From: Saccharospirillaceae bacterium
GTDB lineage: Bacteria; Pseudomonadota; Gammaproteobacteria; Pseudomonadales; Oceanobacteraceae
DNA: 64,000 nucleotides
Direction of reading: 5' to 3'
Assembly (NCBI GenBank): GCA_022448365.1
Contig: JAKVCS010000003.1
Span: 62,001 to 126,000 of the forward strand
The position numbers and the translations under genes are program-made. The notes beneath the pieces were generated by a model. It ran no database searches. It was not told the DNA's origin and saw only the letters and a program-made list of their open reading frames with translations. Shown here piece after piece: positions 1 through 9,649 of this stretch. Each line of letters opens with the position of its first letter. Position 1 is the first letter of the stretch.

Positions 1-120
1 GCTGGAGTAACCATAGGGCAGGGTACCGTAGTCGCAGCGGGAAGCGTTGTGACCCGCAGTCTGCCCTCGGGTGTTCTGGCTGGTGGAGTCCCTGCCAAAG
101 TCATTAAAGCGCTGAACTGA
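1..120 (+). CDS. Hexapeptide-repeat acetyltransferase, C-terminal fragment (SypM-like)
   Basis: Only the last 39 codons and the TGA stop are in the window; the gene starts to the left. The reading frame gives the left-handed beta-helix ending [17 protein letters not shown], followed by the classic tail [15 protein letters not shown]. That tail is typical of the maltose/serine O-acetyltransferase superfamily, which uses acetyl-CoA to acetylate sugars. The next gene follows 21 bases later on the same strand, so it is probably co-transcribed with the glycosyltransferases. Position and family match SypM of the Vibrio fischeri syp locus. The substrate cannot be told from the fragment. Confidence 0.85.
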   Translation, partial: AGVTIGQGTVVAAGSVVTRSLPSGVLAGGVPAKVIKALN

Positions 121-141
121 TCAGACCAAACGGAGCTCGTT

Positions 142-1473
142 ATGACCCAGCCAGAAACCGATGAAAATAAAACAATGTCAGCGGATACTCCGATGGTGAT
201 TTTCGGTGAAGACTGGGGAGGACATCCCAGCAGCACCCAACACCTTGCCCGTGAGCTTTCTAAATTTCACGAAATTACCTGGGTAAATTCAATTGGTATG
301 CGTTCGCCGAAATTATCCGTCGACGATTTCACCAGGGTTGTGGCCAAGGGCTGGCGAATGATTAAACCAAGTCCGAAGTTCACACCGGAGGAAGCCAATC
401 ATCAGAATCCGTTAAATAAAAAATCTCCCACCGATTGGCAACCAACGGTCGTTGACCCTGTGGCGATACCGTTCCATGGCAATAAAGGTGTGCGTTGGCT
501 GAATGAAAAACTGATCAAACAAAGACTCTACAGCGCGCAGAATAGTCTGGCGCAACAAAAACCGATTTTATGGTTGTCGCTACCAAGTGCGGTGCCGTTA
601 TTGGGGCAGGTAAATGAATGTTTCACGATTTATTATTGTGGCGATGACTTCTCCGCGCTCGAGGGCGTTGACCACGATGTGATTGGAAAGCTCGAGAAAG
701 AACTGGTGGAAAAGGCAGACCTGATTCTCGCGGCGAGCGAAACGCTGCTGAATAAATTTCCCCAAGAGAAAACGCTGTTTATTCCCCATGGTGTGGCGGA
801 TTACTTCTTTGAAGCACCCGGCAAACGTCCGGACGATTTACCCGACGGTCCGGTGGCGGGTTTTTATGGCAGCATCAGCAGCTGGCTTGATCAGGAAATG
901 TTGCTGGCAACGGCCCAAAACCTGCCGCACTGGAACTTCGTATTGATCGGGCAGGTGCGGTGTGATGTCAGTCGATTGCGGTCGGCACCGAATATTCATT
1001 TCCTCGGAGAAAAAACGCATCAACAACTGCCGGATTATGTTCACCACTGGCAGGTTTCGTTATTACCCTTTAAAGATAATGCCCAGATACAGGCCTGCAA
1101 TCCGCTAAAACTGCGTGAATACATGGCGGTTGGTAAGCCAATTGTGGCCACTGATTTTCCGGCCTTAGAGCCTTACCGGAAATGGATCAAAGTAAGTTCG
1201 CCATCTGACACGGATGGATTCTCAGAATTAATTCAGCAAGCAGCCGCAGATATTCTGCTGGTGGATCAGCTGGTGTTGGACAAGGCGGGGTTAAATCTGT
1301 TTGATGTCATAACAGACTGGAGCGATATTCAGCGCATGCAAAGTCACAGTTGTCGGCGTAAAGAGCAAGTGACCGATCAAAGTTGGCGCGCTCGGGCATT
1401 GCTGGTGGAGCACGAAATTTTGCGTCGCTTGTATGGCGTTGAGTCTGGAGGTGATGCGTGCGCAATCGTCTGA
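142..1473 (+). CDS. Glycosyltransferase (GT-B fold, SypN-like)
   Basis: 443 residues. The protein begins with a short polar leader and then IFGEDWGGHPSSTQHLA, a glycine-rich acceptor-side loop of GT-B enzymes. The C-terminal half carries FYGSISSWLDQEML and GKPIVATDFPALEPY, the donor-nucleotide region of family 4-type transferases. No membrane segment is seen, so it should act at the cytoplasmic face on the lipid-linked repeat unit. ATG at 142 is chosen because GGAG lies 8 bases upstream. The stop overlaps the next start by 16 bases. It follows the acetyltransferase as sypN follows sypM in V. fischeri. The sugar specificity is unknown. Confidence 0.8.
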   Translation: MTQPETDENKTMSADTPMVIFGEDWGGHPSSTQHLARELSKFHEITWVNSIGMRSPKLSVDDFTRVVAKGWRMIKPSPKFTPEEANHQNPLNKKSPTDWQPTVVDPVAIPFHGNKGVRWLNEKLIKQRLYSAQNSLAQQKPILWLSLPSAVPLLGQVNECFTIYYCGDDFSALEGVDHDVIGKLEKELVEKADLILAASETLLNKFPQEKTLFIPHGVADYFFEAPGKRPDDLPDGPVAGFYGSISSWLDQEMLLATAQNLPHWNFVLIGQVRCDVSRLRSAPNIHFLGEKTHQQLPDYVHHWQVSLLPFKDNAQIQACNPLKLREYMAVGKPIVATDFPALEPYRKWIKVSSPSDTDGFSELIQQAAADILLVDQLVLDKAGLNLFDVITDWSDIQRMQSHSCRRKEQVTDQSWRARALLVEHEILRRLYGVESGGDACAIV

Positions 1474-4157
1474 CTCATCTCATACCGCTCGAATCATTAT
1501 ACCGTTATCTATATTCCTTGCTGGTCTGTCTCATATCATTAAACATCGCTCACGCTGGGGAGGTTGATTACCCCTTACTGACTGATGAACAAGATTTACC
1601 GTGGTCACAATACTTTGACAAAGAGCGGCAAATCGATGCGTCAATGACGCTCAATATCTCGGGTGTTAATCCAAACCAGAAAGCGGTATTGGTCGTCCTG
1701 CGACTGGATGACGCGAACAGTTCTGATTATTACTCCCGGGTTAATATTGAACGCCAGATTGCTCCGGGTCCTTTTTCTCTGGACTTTAACTTAAAGGGAA
1801 TGCGCCGCAGTGATGGTGAATTGCCGGATCTCACGACGTTAAAGAAAGTCACCTTATTTTATGGCCGAAAGTTAGACAGAAAAACAAAGGATGTGCAGTT
1901 AACATCAGTCTCTATCACCAAGGCTGAACTCATGCCGGGTAGCATAATGTTGGCGGAAAAAACCGATGCGACCAGCGCAGTGAATGACACTGGCGCGCTG
2001 GTGCTGGATTTCGGCACAGAAACCAGCTCGGTGTTGAAAGGTGCTCAGCAGGTCAGTGATCAACGCAATACGTTTCAGCAGATCAGTTTAAAAGGCAACT
2101 TACGGGCCGTTAGTCGTCCTGGTCCAGATCCCTGGCTACGAGATGGCATTGCCGGTATTGATCAGATTCAAATTGCTATTGACCAGAATACGGCAAAACA
2201 CAGCCGATTTTGGCGTCTGACATTGTTTCGGGAAGACATTGGTGAATGGGAAAACCTGCCTCGACAAATGAATCTCGATATCAAACTGAACGGAGATCTG
2301 TACAGCGGCCAACACGACTTTGCGGATGCCCGTGACTGGTACCACAACGCCTATCTCAGTTTTTACAGCAAGGCGGCCACCTCAGACCCATGGAATGACA
2401 TCGTTCGTCATCGTGGTCTGGTACAACAATACCCGGTTGAAATATCTGAAGAATTACTCAAAAAAGCATCGCTCGAAATAACGCTGGAGGGGGAAAGTCC
2501 GCAACAGAGATACATCGCGGGTTTGGTTTTTGAGCCAATTGATCTGGGTGTCCAAAGCCTGGTTGCAGAAGTGAATCAGCGTCGGAAAAACTATTTCAAT
2601 CAACATTGGCACCATGTGGACGGTACTCAAACACTCCGGAAGGTGACCGCTCCGGACACCAGCCTGTTGGCATTAAACCAACCCTACAGCTTGCAGTTTC
2701 CGGTGAGTGTTAACAATGAAAGTAAAGCGGGCTCTCTGATTCGGGTTGACAGTGTCGATACGCTGCCATTTAGCATCGAAGCCCGGATAGCACTGCCACA
2801 ATGGATTCGCTCTGGTAGTCATTTCCGCCTGGAAAAACAGTATCGTTATGGGCGTGATCTTGCCAGAGAATCTTCAGTGACCACCGGTGAATACGTCGTT
2901 CATCTGTTTATTCATCCAAAGAGAAAGCTCACTGTCGCAGATGCGGGTGCATATCCGTTCGACGTGGTTCTGGTGTCTGAGGATCAATCAGAGTTGGTGT
3001 TGTTTAAACACACGCTGGACGTCTTGCCGATTCATCTGCCGCTTCCAAAACAAGCTGTTGGACTTTATCTGGATAATAACCCAGCACTGAATTGGTTTGA
3101 GTCGTTGAAACCATACCAACTCGCACAAGCGTATTGTGACCTGACGTTTTTACAGAAGACCGGCCTTAAAGCCCTGGCGCCGCCGATGGTGACACCGGTT
3201 TCAAATCTGCAACCTGTGTGGCAGAAACAGCTGGCGCTGTATCGAAAATTTTACCCAGAACAGCCCATTCTGGCGTACACACCGTTCAAACGTTTGAGTC
3301 AGTGGCTGAAGCAGGATGCCTTGAAGTCGCGGCTGGATGCGGTTCAGCCGGATTATGATCTTTATTGGTCGGTAGCCGACGAAGCTCATGAAAAACAGTT
3401 TCAGGAGATTAAAAACAATACCCGGTTATTGCATTCTGCAAATCGCTTTGCAAAAGCGGCGGGTCATTTGAACAACCCGAATCAAAAAGACCTGATGAAA
3501 TCGCTTGACCTGGTGCTCATTAATCACGGTTTTGGCGTGCGAAAACAAGATATCGACAGATTTAAAAAAGATGGAGATGGGCATTCTAATAAAGTCTGGT
3601 TATATAACATGCCGAGATATCGTCTGGCAGCGGGCGCCTTTCTTTGGCATTCCGGTGCGGATGCCTATGTTCAATGGCACGGTCGAATGCCGACCGCAAA
3701 TCCTTATGATCCAACCGATGGCCGGGAAGCGGATTACCATTTTTTTCCGCCACAACCAGAGGTTTGTCACTCTGTTCCGGACGTTGACCTGCGCTTATTT
3801 GACCTCATGACGGGATACACCGATTTGGCATGGTTAACCTGGTTGCAGCGGCAGGATTCCAATGAGGCTCGTCGGTTGATCGACACAATACGTAAATCGA
3901 TTGGCGACAACTGGCAACGTGCCGCCCGACTGAGCGATGACGACATCCGCCGGATGATTGCAAAAATTACGAATATGGCACGAAGGTTGAAGCACTCAGA
4001 TAGGCAGACGCAAGATGTGAAGCAAAATGCAATTGAATCGGGTGCAATCGATGAACCAGCAGCAAGCCAGTCGGCTTCAAACACGGCAACCTCAGCAAGC
4101 TACCACGAGCCAGATTCGTGGTCGGATGCTGAACTGTCTGAAAAGCTGGTGTTTTGA
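1458..4157 (+). CDS. Secreted GH123/DUF4091-like protein in the polysaccharide operon
   Basis: 899 residues from a GTG start with GGAGG just upstream. A signal peptide is clear (hydrophobic LYSLLVCLISLNIAHA, likely cleaved after AHA). The first two thirds look like beta-rich ligand-binding modules without a motif I can name. From about residue 700 the protein resembles the catalytic barrel of GH123/DUF4091 glycosidase-like proteins: KVWLYNMPRYRLAAGAFLW, then DAYVQWHGR and EADYHFFPP. Known members act on amino-sugar glycans. I infer a periplasmic enzyme that trims or modifies the polymer, but I cannot point to the catalytic acids with certainty. The V. fischeri syp locus has no gene at this place. 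Confidence 0.6.
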   Translation: MRNRLTHLIPLESLYRYLYSLLVCLISLNIAHAGEVDYPLLTDEQDLPWSQYFDKERQIDASMTLNISGVNPNQKAVLVVLRLDDANSSDYYSRVNIERQIAPGPFSLDFNLKGMRRSDGELPDLTTLKKVTLFYGRKLDRKTKDVQLTSVSITKAELMPGSIMLAEKTDATSAVNDTGALVLDFGTETSSVLKGAQQVSDQRNTFQQISLKGNLRAVSRPGPDPWLRDGIAGIDQIQIAIDQNTAKHSRFWRLTLFREDIGEWENLPRQMNLDIKLNGDLYSGQHDFADARDWYHNAYLSFYSKAATSDPWNDIVRHRGLVQQYPVEISEELLKKASLEITLEGESPQQRYIAGLVFEPIDLGVQSLVAEVNQRRKNYFNQHWHHVDGTQTLRKVTAPDTSLLALNQPYSLQFPVSVNNESKAGSLIRVDSVDTLPFSIEARIALPQWIRSGSHFRLEKQYRYGRDLARESSVTTGEYVVHLFIHPKRKLTVADAGAYPFDVVLVSEDQSELVLFKHTLDVLPIHLPLPKQAVGLYLDNNPALNWFESLKPYQLAQAYCDLTFLQKTGLKALAPPMVTPVSNLQPVWQKQLALYRKFYPEQPILAYTPFKRLSQWLKQDALKSRLDAVQPDYDLYWSVADEAHEKQFQEIKNNTRLLHSANRFAKAAGHLNNPNQKDLMKSLDLVLINHGFGVRKQDIDRFKKDGDGHSNKVWLYNMPRYRLAAGAFLWHSGADAYVQWHGRMPTANPYDPTDGREADYHFFPPQPEVCHSVPDVDLRLFDLMTGYTDLAWLTWLQRQDSNEARRLIDTIRKSIGDNWQRAARLSDDDIRRMIAKITNMARRLKHSDRQTQDVKQNAIESGAIDEPAASQSASNTATSASYHEPDSWSDAELSEKLVF

Positions 4158-4770
4158 TTGGTCAAGTTTCGCCACTGCCTTACTACCGATTTTATTCACT
4201 TGTGGTTTACAGGGATGTGCCACAAAGCCTGACAACCACAATCAAACAATTTTTGAACAAGCGCTTGTGCTTCAGCAGGTCAGTCCCGCCTCAACACGTG
4301 CTGCTCAGCACACAATACCGACAGAATATATACCACAGAACCCAGCCTATCGGGATGAAATTATCTGGTCGTTTCCTGCGGGGGAAACAACACTGACCAA
4401 AGCTCAGGTTACCGAGCTATTCCATTGGTTGGCGATTGCGAGTCGCGAAAAGGCATCGGATTATCAAGGTTTCGTTCTGTTGTTGCGCCAGGGCCCGGAC
4501 TGGCTGACCAGCCACAATCGCGGTAAAACCATTCGTAATCGAATTCCCAGAGCATTAACCATTCGTCAGGAATACCGTCCGGACATGGAGCCGAATCAGG
4601 TATCGATAAAAATGGTGAATGTAGAGGAAGCTGGGTCGACACCAGTCATGAGTGAAAAGCACCAGCAGCCAGCAACCCAGCGGCAAAACACTGAGCCGAA
4701 TCGTAATAATGCCATCACACGCGAACAAATCATGGCACTGATTCGCCAGGGAGGGCGCAATGAGCAATAA
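4126..4770 (+). CDS. Predicted lipoprotein of unknown function
   Basis: 214 residues from the ATG at 4126. The frame stays open upstream to 4027, but the ATG at 4126 places a proper lipoprotein signal at the N-terminus: hydrophobic FATALLPILFTCGLQGC with the lipobox Cys at about residue 31. It overlaps the previous gene by 32 bases and the next by 11, so the three are translationally linked. The mature part is polar and rich in Q, N and R, with no domain I recognise. Its place beside the secreted GH123-like protein and the chain-length protein suggests a role at the outer membrane in polysaccharide assembly. This is inference from context only. Confidence 0.65.
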   Translation: MLNCLKSWCFDWSSFATALLPILFTCGLQGCATKPDNHNQTIFEQALVLQQVSPASTRAAQHTIPTEYIPQNPAYRDEIIWSFPAGETTLTKAQVTELFHWLAIASREKASDYQGFVLLLRQGPDWLTSHNRGKTIRNRIPRALTIRQEYRPDMEPNQVSIKMVNVEEAGSTPVMSEKHQQPATQRQNTEPNRNNAITREQIMALIRQGGRNEQ

Positions 4771-6259
4771 CTCGGTCTGGGGAAATTTTTATCTGATTTT
4801 AATGGCAGCTTGGCGCCAGCGTTATGTCATTTTGATACCTGTGATGATTCTTCCGGTGCTGGGCGGTGTTATTGGAGCAACACAGGGAAAGGTGTACGAC
4901 ACACATACCACCATATTGGTACAGGAGACCTCGAAATTAAATCCGTTTCTTGAGGATTTATCGGTTTCTACCAATCTGAAAGAGCGTATCGCAGCGCTCG
5001 ATACTCTGTTGCACAGTCGTCATGTCCTGACTTCTGTTGCAGAGGAGCTACAGCTATTTAAAGAAGGAATTGGGCAAGCAGATAAAGATCGCATTATTCG
5101 CCAATTATCCTCTGGAATCGGTCTTAATCAGCGCGGTAAAGATTTGGTGCAGATTTCATATCGCGCCGGTGTGCCAGATAAAATGAAACGCACACTGGAA
5201 GTGGTGAGTAAGTATTTTGTTGATCAGTTATTAGCGCCGGAGCGCTCGTCCATTGCGAAATCTGAAGAATTTATTAAGGCGCAAATTGAAGAGCAGAAGG
5301 CTCAGCTCCTGATTTCTGAGCAGGCTCTGTCTGATTTTAAACATAAGAATGCGGCAAGCTTGCCGGCTTTCCATGGCGGGAACGTTAAGCGCTTGCGGGA
5401 ATTGCGCCAGTTACTGGCAGCAAAGAACGTTGAGCTATCCGGAGCTACAGCTGAATTATCCAGTATGGATAAACAGTTAACCTCAACCAATCCGGTCGTT
5501 GGGGCGCTCGAAAAAAGAATTGTCGGTCTAACCGGTGAGTTGGAATTATTGCGTTCGCGCTATACCGATCGTCACTCAAAGGTGGTTCACGCCCAACGAC
5601 AGTTGGTGCAGCTAAGAAAGAAACGAAATTATTTGATGGAAAAAACCGCGACACTGACACCTGAGCAGGTTGAACGTTTATGGAACCTTGCCATGAGTTC
5701 CACCAATAACGGAGAAACTCGTGGTGTCGCATCAATGGCGGATCAGTCTCGCGTATCGACTTTGTTAGTATCGCAATTACAGGATATTCAAAAGTCAAAA
5801 ACCAAAGAACAACGTCTGAAGCAGGAAATTTCCAGTATTGAATCTCAGATCCGTCGTATGGATATTCAGGTTCGTTCGTTCGCCACCGTCGAACGTGAAT
5901 TGACAGAACTGGAACGCGATTTAGACACACGAAAAAAACTCTACAACGAGTTTCTGAAGCGCTACGAAATGGCAAAGGTCACGGGTTCCCTGGGTAAATT
6001 CGAGGAAAAAAACCGTATAAAAATAATCGATCAACCATTTACGCCGAGTGCACCATCGAATATTCCCGCACTGATTTTTGTGTTAGCCGGAATAATCGGC
6101 GGCCTCGGTCTCGGTACAGGCCTTGCTTTATTATTTGAATTACTCGATACCACGCTACGTCGTAGTGATCAGCTGCAGAAGATGACCAATGCGCCTGTAC
6201 TAAGTCGTATCCCGAAATTAAAACCGCTGACCATCAGCGATACCGTATTTGATGATTGA
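4760..6259 (+). CDS. Polysaccharide chain-length determinant (Wzz/PCP family, SypO-like)
   Basis: 499 residues. The layout is that of an inner-membrane polysaccharide co-polymerase. A short cytoplasmic N-terminus is followed by TM1 (about 20-41, VILIPVMILPVLGGVIG). A long periplasmic coiled-coil region rich in E, K, Q and L follows (about 60-425). TM2 (about 434-457, ALIFVLAGIIGGLGLG) and a short cytoplasmic tail end the protein. There is no C-terminal kinase domain; a separate Wzc/CpsD-type ATPase lies at 24505. Such proteins set polymer length together with the polymerase and the outer-membrane exporter. Family and order (after the SypN-like gene, before the SypP-like gene) match sypO. Confidence 0.88.
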   Translation: MSNNSVWGNFYLILMAAWRQRYVILIPVMILPVLGGVIGATQGKVYDTHTTILVQETSKLNPFLEDLSVSTNLKERIAALDTLLHSRHVLTSVAEELQLFKEGIGQADKDRIIRQLSSGIGLNQRGKDLVQISYRAGVPDKMKRTLEVVSKYFVDQLLAPERSSIAKSEEFIKAQIEEQKAQLLISEQALSDFKHKNAASLPAFHGGNVKRLRELRQLLAAKNVELSGATAELSSMDKQLTSTNPVVGALEKRIVGLTGELELLRSRYTDRHSKVVHAQRQLVQLRKKRNYLMEKTATLTPEQVERLWNLAMSSTNNGETRGVASMADQSRVSTLLVSQLQDIQKSKTKEQRLKQEISSIESQIRRMDIQVRSFATVERELTELERDLDTRKKLYNEFLKRYEMAKVTGSLGKFEEKNRIKIIDQPFTPSAPSNIPALIFVLAGIIGGLGLGTGLALLFELLDTTLRRSDQLQKMTNAPVLSRIPKLKPLTISDTVFDD

Positions 6260-6273
6260 TCAGGGGGAATGCC

Positions 6274-7485
6274 ATGACGAATCACGAAAGCAACAACATT
6301 AAAAGCAACATGATTATGAATAAATCCAAACTGACCCTAATCAATCCTGTGGATTCTCCGAAAAGTAAAGTGGTTGTTCATGTGGTTCAGCACTTACGCC
6401 CCGGTGGTATTGAATGTCTGGTGTTAGAAATGCTCAAGCACAGTCATGACCAAATTTATGTTGTCAGCCTTGAAGGAAATGCTGCTGAGTCATTGGCCCA
6501 ATGGCCAAGGTTAAAAGAATACTCTGCGCGACTGTATTTTCTGAATAAATACTCAGGGTGGCGGCCGTCCGTCGTCAAACAACTGAAAGACATCTTCAGT
6601 TCACTCCATGCTGAGGTGGTTCATACCCATCATATCGGACCATTAATTTACGCCGGTACCGCTGCTCGCCTTGCTCGGGTTCACCATCGCATTCATACCG
6701 AACATGATGCCTGGCATCTACGCAATTTGAAGCGCCGGGTACTGGAGCTTTTAGCGCTGCAGTGGGCCCGTCCACACCTGGTGGCTGATGCCAGTTTAGT
6801 TGCAAAAAACGTTCGTAACGCCGGGTTGCGTTACCCGGTAACTGTGATCGAAAACGGTATCGATAGTCAATATTTTAAACCTGGTGATAAATTTCAAGCC
6901 ATTCAGACTCTTGGTCTGGCGCAGCGTTTATTCGGTCGCAGTGAGAACAAGATAAATAAAACAGATCAACTCCAGATTATCGGCGCTGCTGGTCGGTTAG
7001 TGGCAGAGAAAGGCTATCGGATATTGATTGACAGTATTAAAGAACTACCGGAAACGGTTGTTCTACTTATTGCCGGTGAAGGTCCATTACGGCGGGAATT
7101 AACGGAACAAATTCAGAGTCATAACCTTGAGCAGCGGGTACTTTTGCTTGGAAATCTCAGTGATATGTTGCCGTTTTACCAGGCGATCGATTTATTTGTT
7201 CTGGCTTCCAACAATGAAGGGATGCCGCTGTCTCCGCTGGAGGCCCAGGCATGTAATACGCCGGTCGTGTTAACGGATGTTGGTGCTTGCAGAGAAGCCT
7301 GCTGTGAAGAGACCGGCTTATTGGTACCCGCCAGTGATAGCCAGGCAATTGGCTGGGCAATTCGTCGTCAATTGCGGCAGATAGCGGCAAGCAATGAAGC
7401 CACCAGCCCAAGAAAGTTTGTTGAAGATCACCGGGATATACGCCAGATGATTGTTGCCTACCAACGACTCGTTGAGCATGAATAG
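6274..7485 (+). CDS. Glycosyltransferase family 4 (SypP-like)
   Basis: 403 residues from ATG 6274, which has AGGGGG 6-7 bases upstream; an in-frame TTG at 6256 has no such signal. The N-terminal acceptor domain has HLRPGGIECLVLEML, and the middle has AEVVHTHHIGPLIYA. The donor domain starts at GAAGRLVAEKGYRIL and ends with SNNEGMPLSPLEAQACNTP, the E-x7-E motif region of GT4 enzymes. It should add one sugar to the undecaprenyl-linked repeat unit in the cytoplasm. It is adjacent to the Wzz-like gene, as sypP is to sypO. Confidence 0.88.
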   Translation: MTNHESNNIKSNMIMNKSKLTLINPVDSPKSKVVVHVVQHLRPGGIECLVLEMLKHSHDQIYVVSLEGNAAESLAQWPRLKEYSARLYFLNKYSGWRPSVVKQLKDIFSSLHAEVVHTHHIGPLIYAGTAARLARVHHRIHTEHDAWHLRNLKRRVLELLALQWARPHLVADASLVAKNVRNAGLRYPVTVIENGIDSQYFKPGDKFQAIQTLGLAQRLFGRSENKINKTDQLQIIGAAGRLVAEKGYRILIDSIKELPETVVLLIAGEGPLRRELTEQIQSHNLEQRVLLLGNLSDMLPFYQAIDLFVLASNNEGMPLSPLEAQACNTPVVLTDVGACREACCEETGLLVPASDSQAIGWAIRRQLRQIAASNEATSPRKFVEDHRDIRQMIVAYQRLVEHE

Positions 7486-7574
7486 TAATTAAAAGAACGG
7501 ATAAATAGGGTTTAGCATGTGATGCAGTGGCCCGAAATCGAGTCATTGAAAAAAGCAGTTTGCAGGAGATGGTT

Positions 7575-8849
7575 ATGAATTATGAAAATACCGTCATGGG
7601 AATTGAAGTCGCAGCGATGATGCTGATTGTCGTGATTATTTATCATCATTTTGGTTATCCGATTTTACTGAAACTCATATCATCGGTCAGGCGCCGCGGA
7701 CGTGCGGACTTTTCGTTTCTCAGATCGCGGGATTTTCGTAATTGCGTTGGCGATTCGCGCGTACCATCGGTACACCTTTACATCCCTGTGTATAACGAAG
7801 CCGCGGTTATTGAACAGAAGATTGACAGCTTAGGCTGGATCGATTATCCGACTAATAAATTGACCATTACGATCCTGTGTGACGGGTGTAGCGACGATAC
7901 TGTAGCAATTGCACGCAACGCAGTGGATCATTTCTCGAATAAAGATCTTAATATTCGTATTGCTGAGTTTGACGAGAACCGCGGTAAAGTCGCGATGGTT
8001 AACGAGGCTATTAAACAGTGTGAAGCCGATATTCTTGCGTTCTCAGATGCATCGGCCATTCTCTCCGCCGATGCCATCTGGCGTATGGCCCAGCATTTTA
8101 TCTGTAATCCTAATATTGGTGTGGTCACTGGTAATTACTCGCTGCTGCAGCAAGGCACAGAAGGAGAGGGTGCTTACTGGCAATATCAGAATCGTATTCG
8201 TGAGATGGAAAGTGATCTGGGTTCGGTAATGGGCGCTCCGGGAGCTTTTTATGCTGTTCGTACGAATCTCTGTGACCCATTAGAGATGGATACCATTAAT
8301 GATGACTTTATTCTGCCGATGCGCGTTATTGCCAAAGGTTATCAAAGTCTGTTTGATCCTGAGTTACGCATTCTTGAAACCGAAGGCTCCGATGAGGAGC
8401 TGGATGCAAAACGGCGTATTCGCATTTCGCAAGGCAATCTGCAACAAATTTTGCGACTTAAAAGGCTGTTTCTGCCAGACCTGGGGTGGGTCTGCTGGAT
8501 GTTCGCGTCGGGTAAGCTACTTCGTGTACTTATGCCGTATTGCATGCTCGCTTTGTTGGGTATTTCAGCCTGGTTAACACCGTACCACTGGTTTTGGGGG
8601 ATGATTTATGTCGGTCAATTGGCCGTGTACCTGGTGGCCTGTCTGCATTTCCTCGACAGCGAGGATTGGATCGTGCGTTCGAAACTACTGAATAACAGAC
8701 TTGTCAGGTTAGTCAGTTATCTGTGTGTTGGTCATTTTATGGGATTGATTGGTTCGGCCAGCTATTTGCTGCGTAACAGCTATAACGGCGTGAGGCGCTT
8801 GTTCGGACTTCGAGTCGACGAGAAGCGTAGTTGGCAGAAAATTCGTTAG
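7575..8849 (+). CDS. Membrane-bound glycosyltransferase family 2 (SypQ-like)
   Basis: 424 residues from ATG 7575, preceded by AGGAG at a 6-base spacing; upstream in-frame starts (GTG 7527, ATG 7569) lack good spacing. One N-terminal membrane helix (AAMMLIVVIIYHHFGYP) is followed by a GT-A domain. That domain shows LYIPVYNEAAVIEQKI, ILCDGCSDDT, AFSDASAIL, a GAPGAFYAVR turn and INDDFILPMR with the acidic pair of processive GT2 enzymes. Three or four C-terminal helices follow after residue 300. The fold is like that of polysaccharide synthases of the CESA/IcaA type. Its place between the SypP- and SypR-like genes matches sypQ. Confidence 0.87.
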   Translation: MNYENTVMGIEVAAMMLIVVIIYHHFGYPILLKLISSVRRRGRADFSFLRSRDFRNCVGDSRVPSVHLYIPVYNEAAVIEQKIDSLGWIDYPTNKLTITILCDGCSDDTVAIARNAVDHFSNKDLNIRIAEFDENRGKVAMVNEAIKQCEADILAFSDASAILSADAIWRMAQHFICNPNIGVVTGNYSLLQQGTEGEGAYWQYQNRIREMESDLGSVMGAPGAFYAVRTNLCDPLEMDTINDDFILPMRVIAKGYQSLFDPELRILETEGSDEELDAKRRIRISQGNLQQILRLKRLFLPDLGWVCWMFASGKLLRVLMPYCMLALLGISAWLTPYHWFWGMIYVGQLAVYLVACLHFLDSEDWIVRSKLLNNRLVRLVSYLCVGHFMGLIGSASYLLRNSYNGVRRLFGLRVDEKRSWQKIR

Positions 8850-8867
8850 CGTAGTGAGGTGCAGATA

Positions 8868-9608
8868 ATGACCATTGCAACGATACAGCTGAAAAGAAGC
8901 AGAAATCCGTATAGTCCATCATCGCGCTATACCTCTGAACAGGAGCTGCGGCACATGAAGACTCAGCGTCTGCCGCACCAGTTTGTACCGTCGAACGTTG
9001 TTATGTTTAAACGCGGGTTTGATGTCATGGCTGCGCTAGCGGGACTACTCATGGTATTGCCACTGTTCCCTTTTATTGCATTAGCGATCAAGCTTGAGAG
9101 CCGCGGCCCTGTGTTCTTCAAACAGCTCCGAATCGGACAGGCTCTGCCATCACGTACAGACGTTTTTATGATGATTAAATTCCGTACCATGGCGGCTGAT
9201 GCAGAAAAGAAAAGCGGCCCAGTACTGGCCAGCAAAAATGACTGTCGGGTGACTCGTGTTGGTAAATTTCTGAGAAAAACCCGTCTGGATGAATTACCAC
9301 AGTTCTTGAACGTATTGCGGGGTGAAATGTCATTGATTGGTCCACGCCCTGAACGTCCAAGTTTTTGTAATCGATTGGAAAAGCAGATTCCTTATTTTAC
9401 GGATCGTACCTACGGGCTTAAGCCAGGCATAACCGGATTGTCACAAATCTATCAGGGATATGACGAAAGCCTGGAGGATGTTAAAAATAAGCTGGGTTAC
9501 GACTTGTCTTACACGTTGTCGTTGAGTAGCGTCTGGAACTGGTTAAAGGCCGATTTATCAATCGTGTTCGGTACGATCAAAGTGATGATTCTTGGGCGCG
9601 GCCAGTAA
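8868..9608 (+). CDS. Undecaprenyl-phosphate sugar transferase (SypR-like)
   Basis: 246 residues from ATG 8868 with GAGGTG 6 bases upstream; the in-frame GTG at 8859 lies inside that signal. This is the bacterial sugar transferase domain alone. One hydrophobic re-entrant helix (AALAGLLMVLPLFPFIALA) is followed by KLESRGPVFFKQLRIG. Then come MMIKFRTM, RKTRLDELPQFLNVLRG with the catalytic D-E pair, SLIGPRPERP and KPGITGLSQI. It lacks the four-helix N-terminus of WbaP/WcaJ, so it is a minimal monotopic enzyme. It starts repeat-unit assembly by moving a sugar-1-phosphate to undecaprenyl phosphate. Order matches sypR. Confidence 0.92.
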   Translation: MTIATIQLKRSRNPYSPSSRYTSEQELRHMKTQRLPHQFVPSNVVMFKRGFDVMAALAGLLMVLPLFPFIALAIKLESRGPVFFKQLRIGQALPSRTDVFMMIKFRTMAADAEKKSGPVLASKNDCRVTRVGKFLRKTRLDELPQFLNVLRGEMSLIGPRPERPSFCNRLEKQIPYFTDRTYGLKPGITGLSQIYQGYDESLEDVKNKLGYDLSYTLSLSSVWNWLKADLSIVFGTIKVMILGRGQ

Positions 9609-9649
9609 TGGTGGGTTGATTTTGTCATTGCTGACGCTGGGGTGATGTA

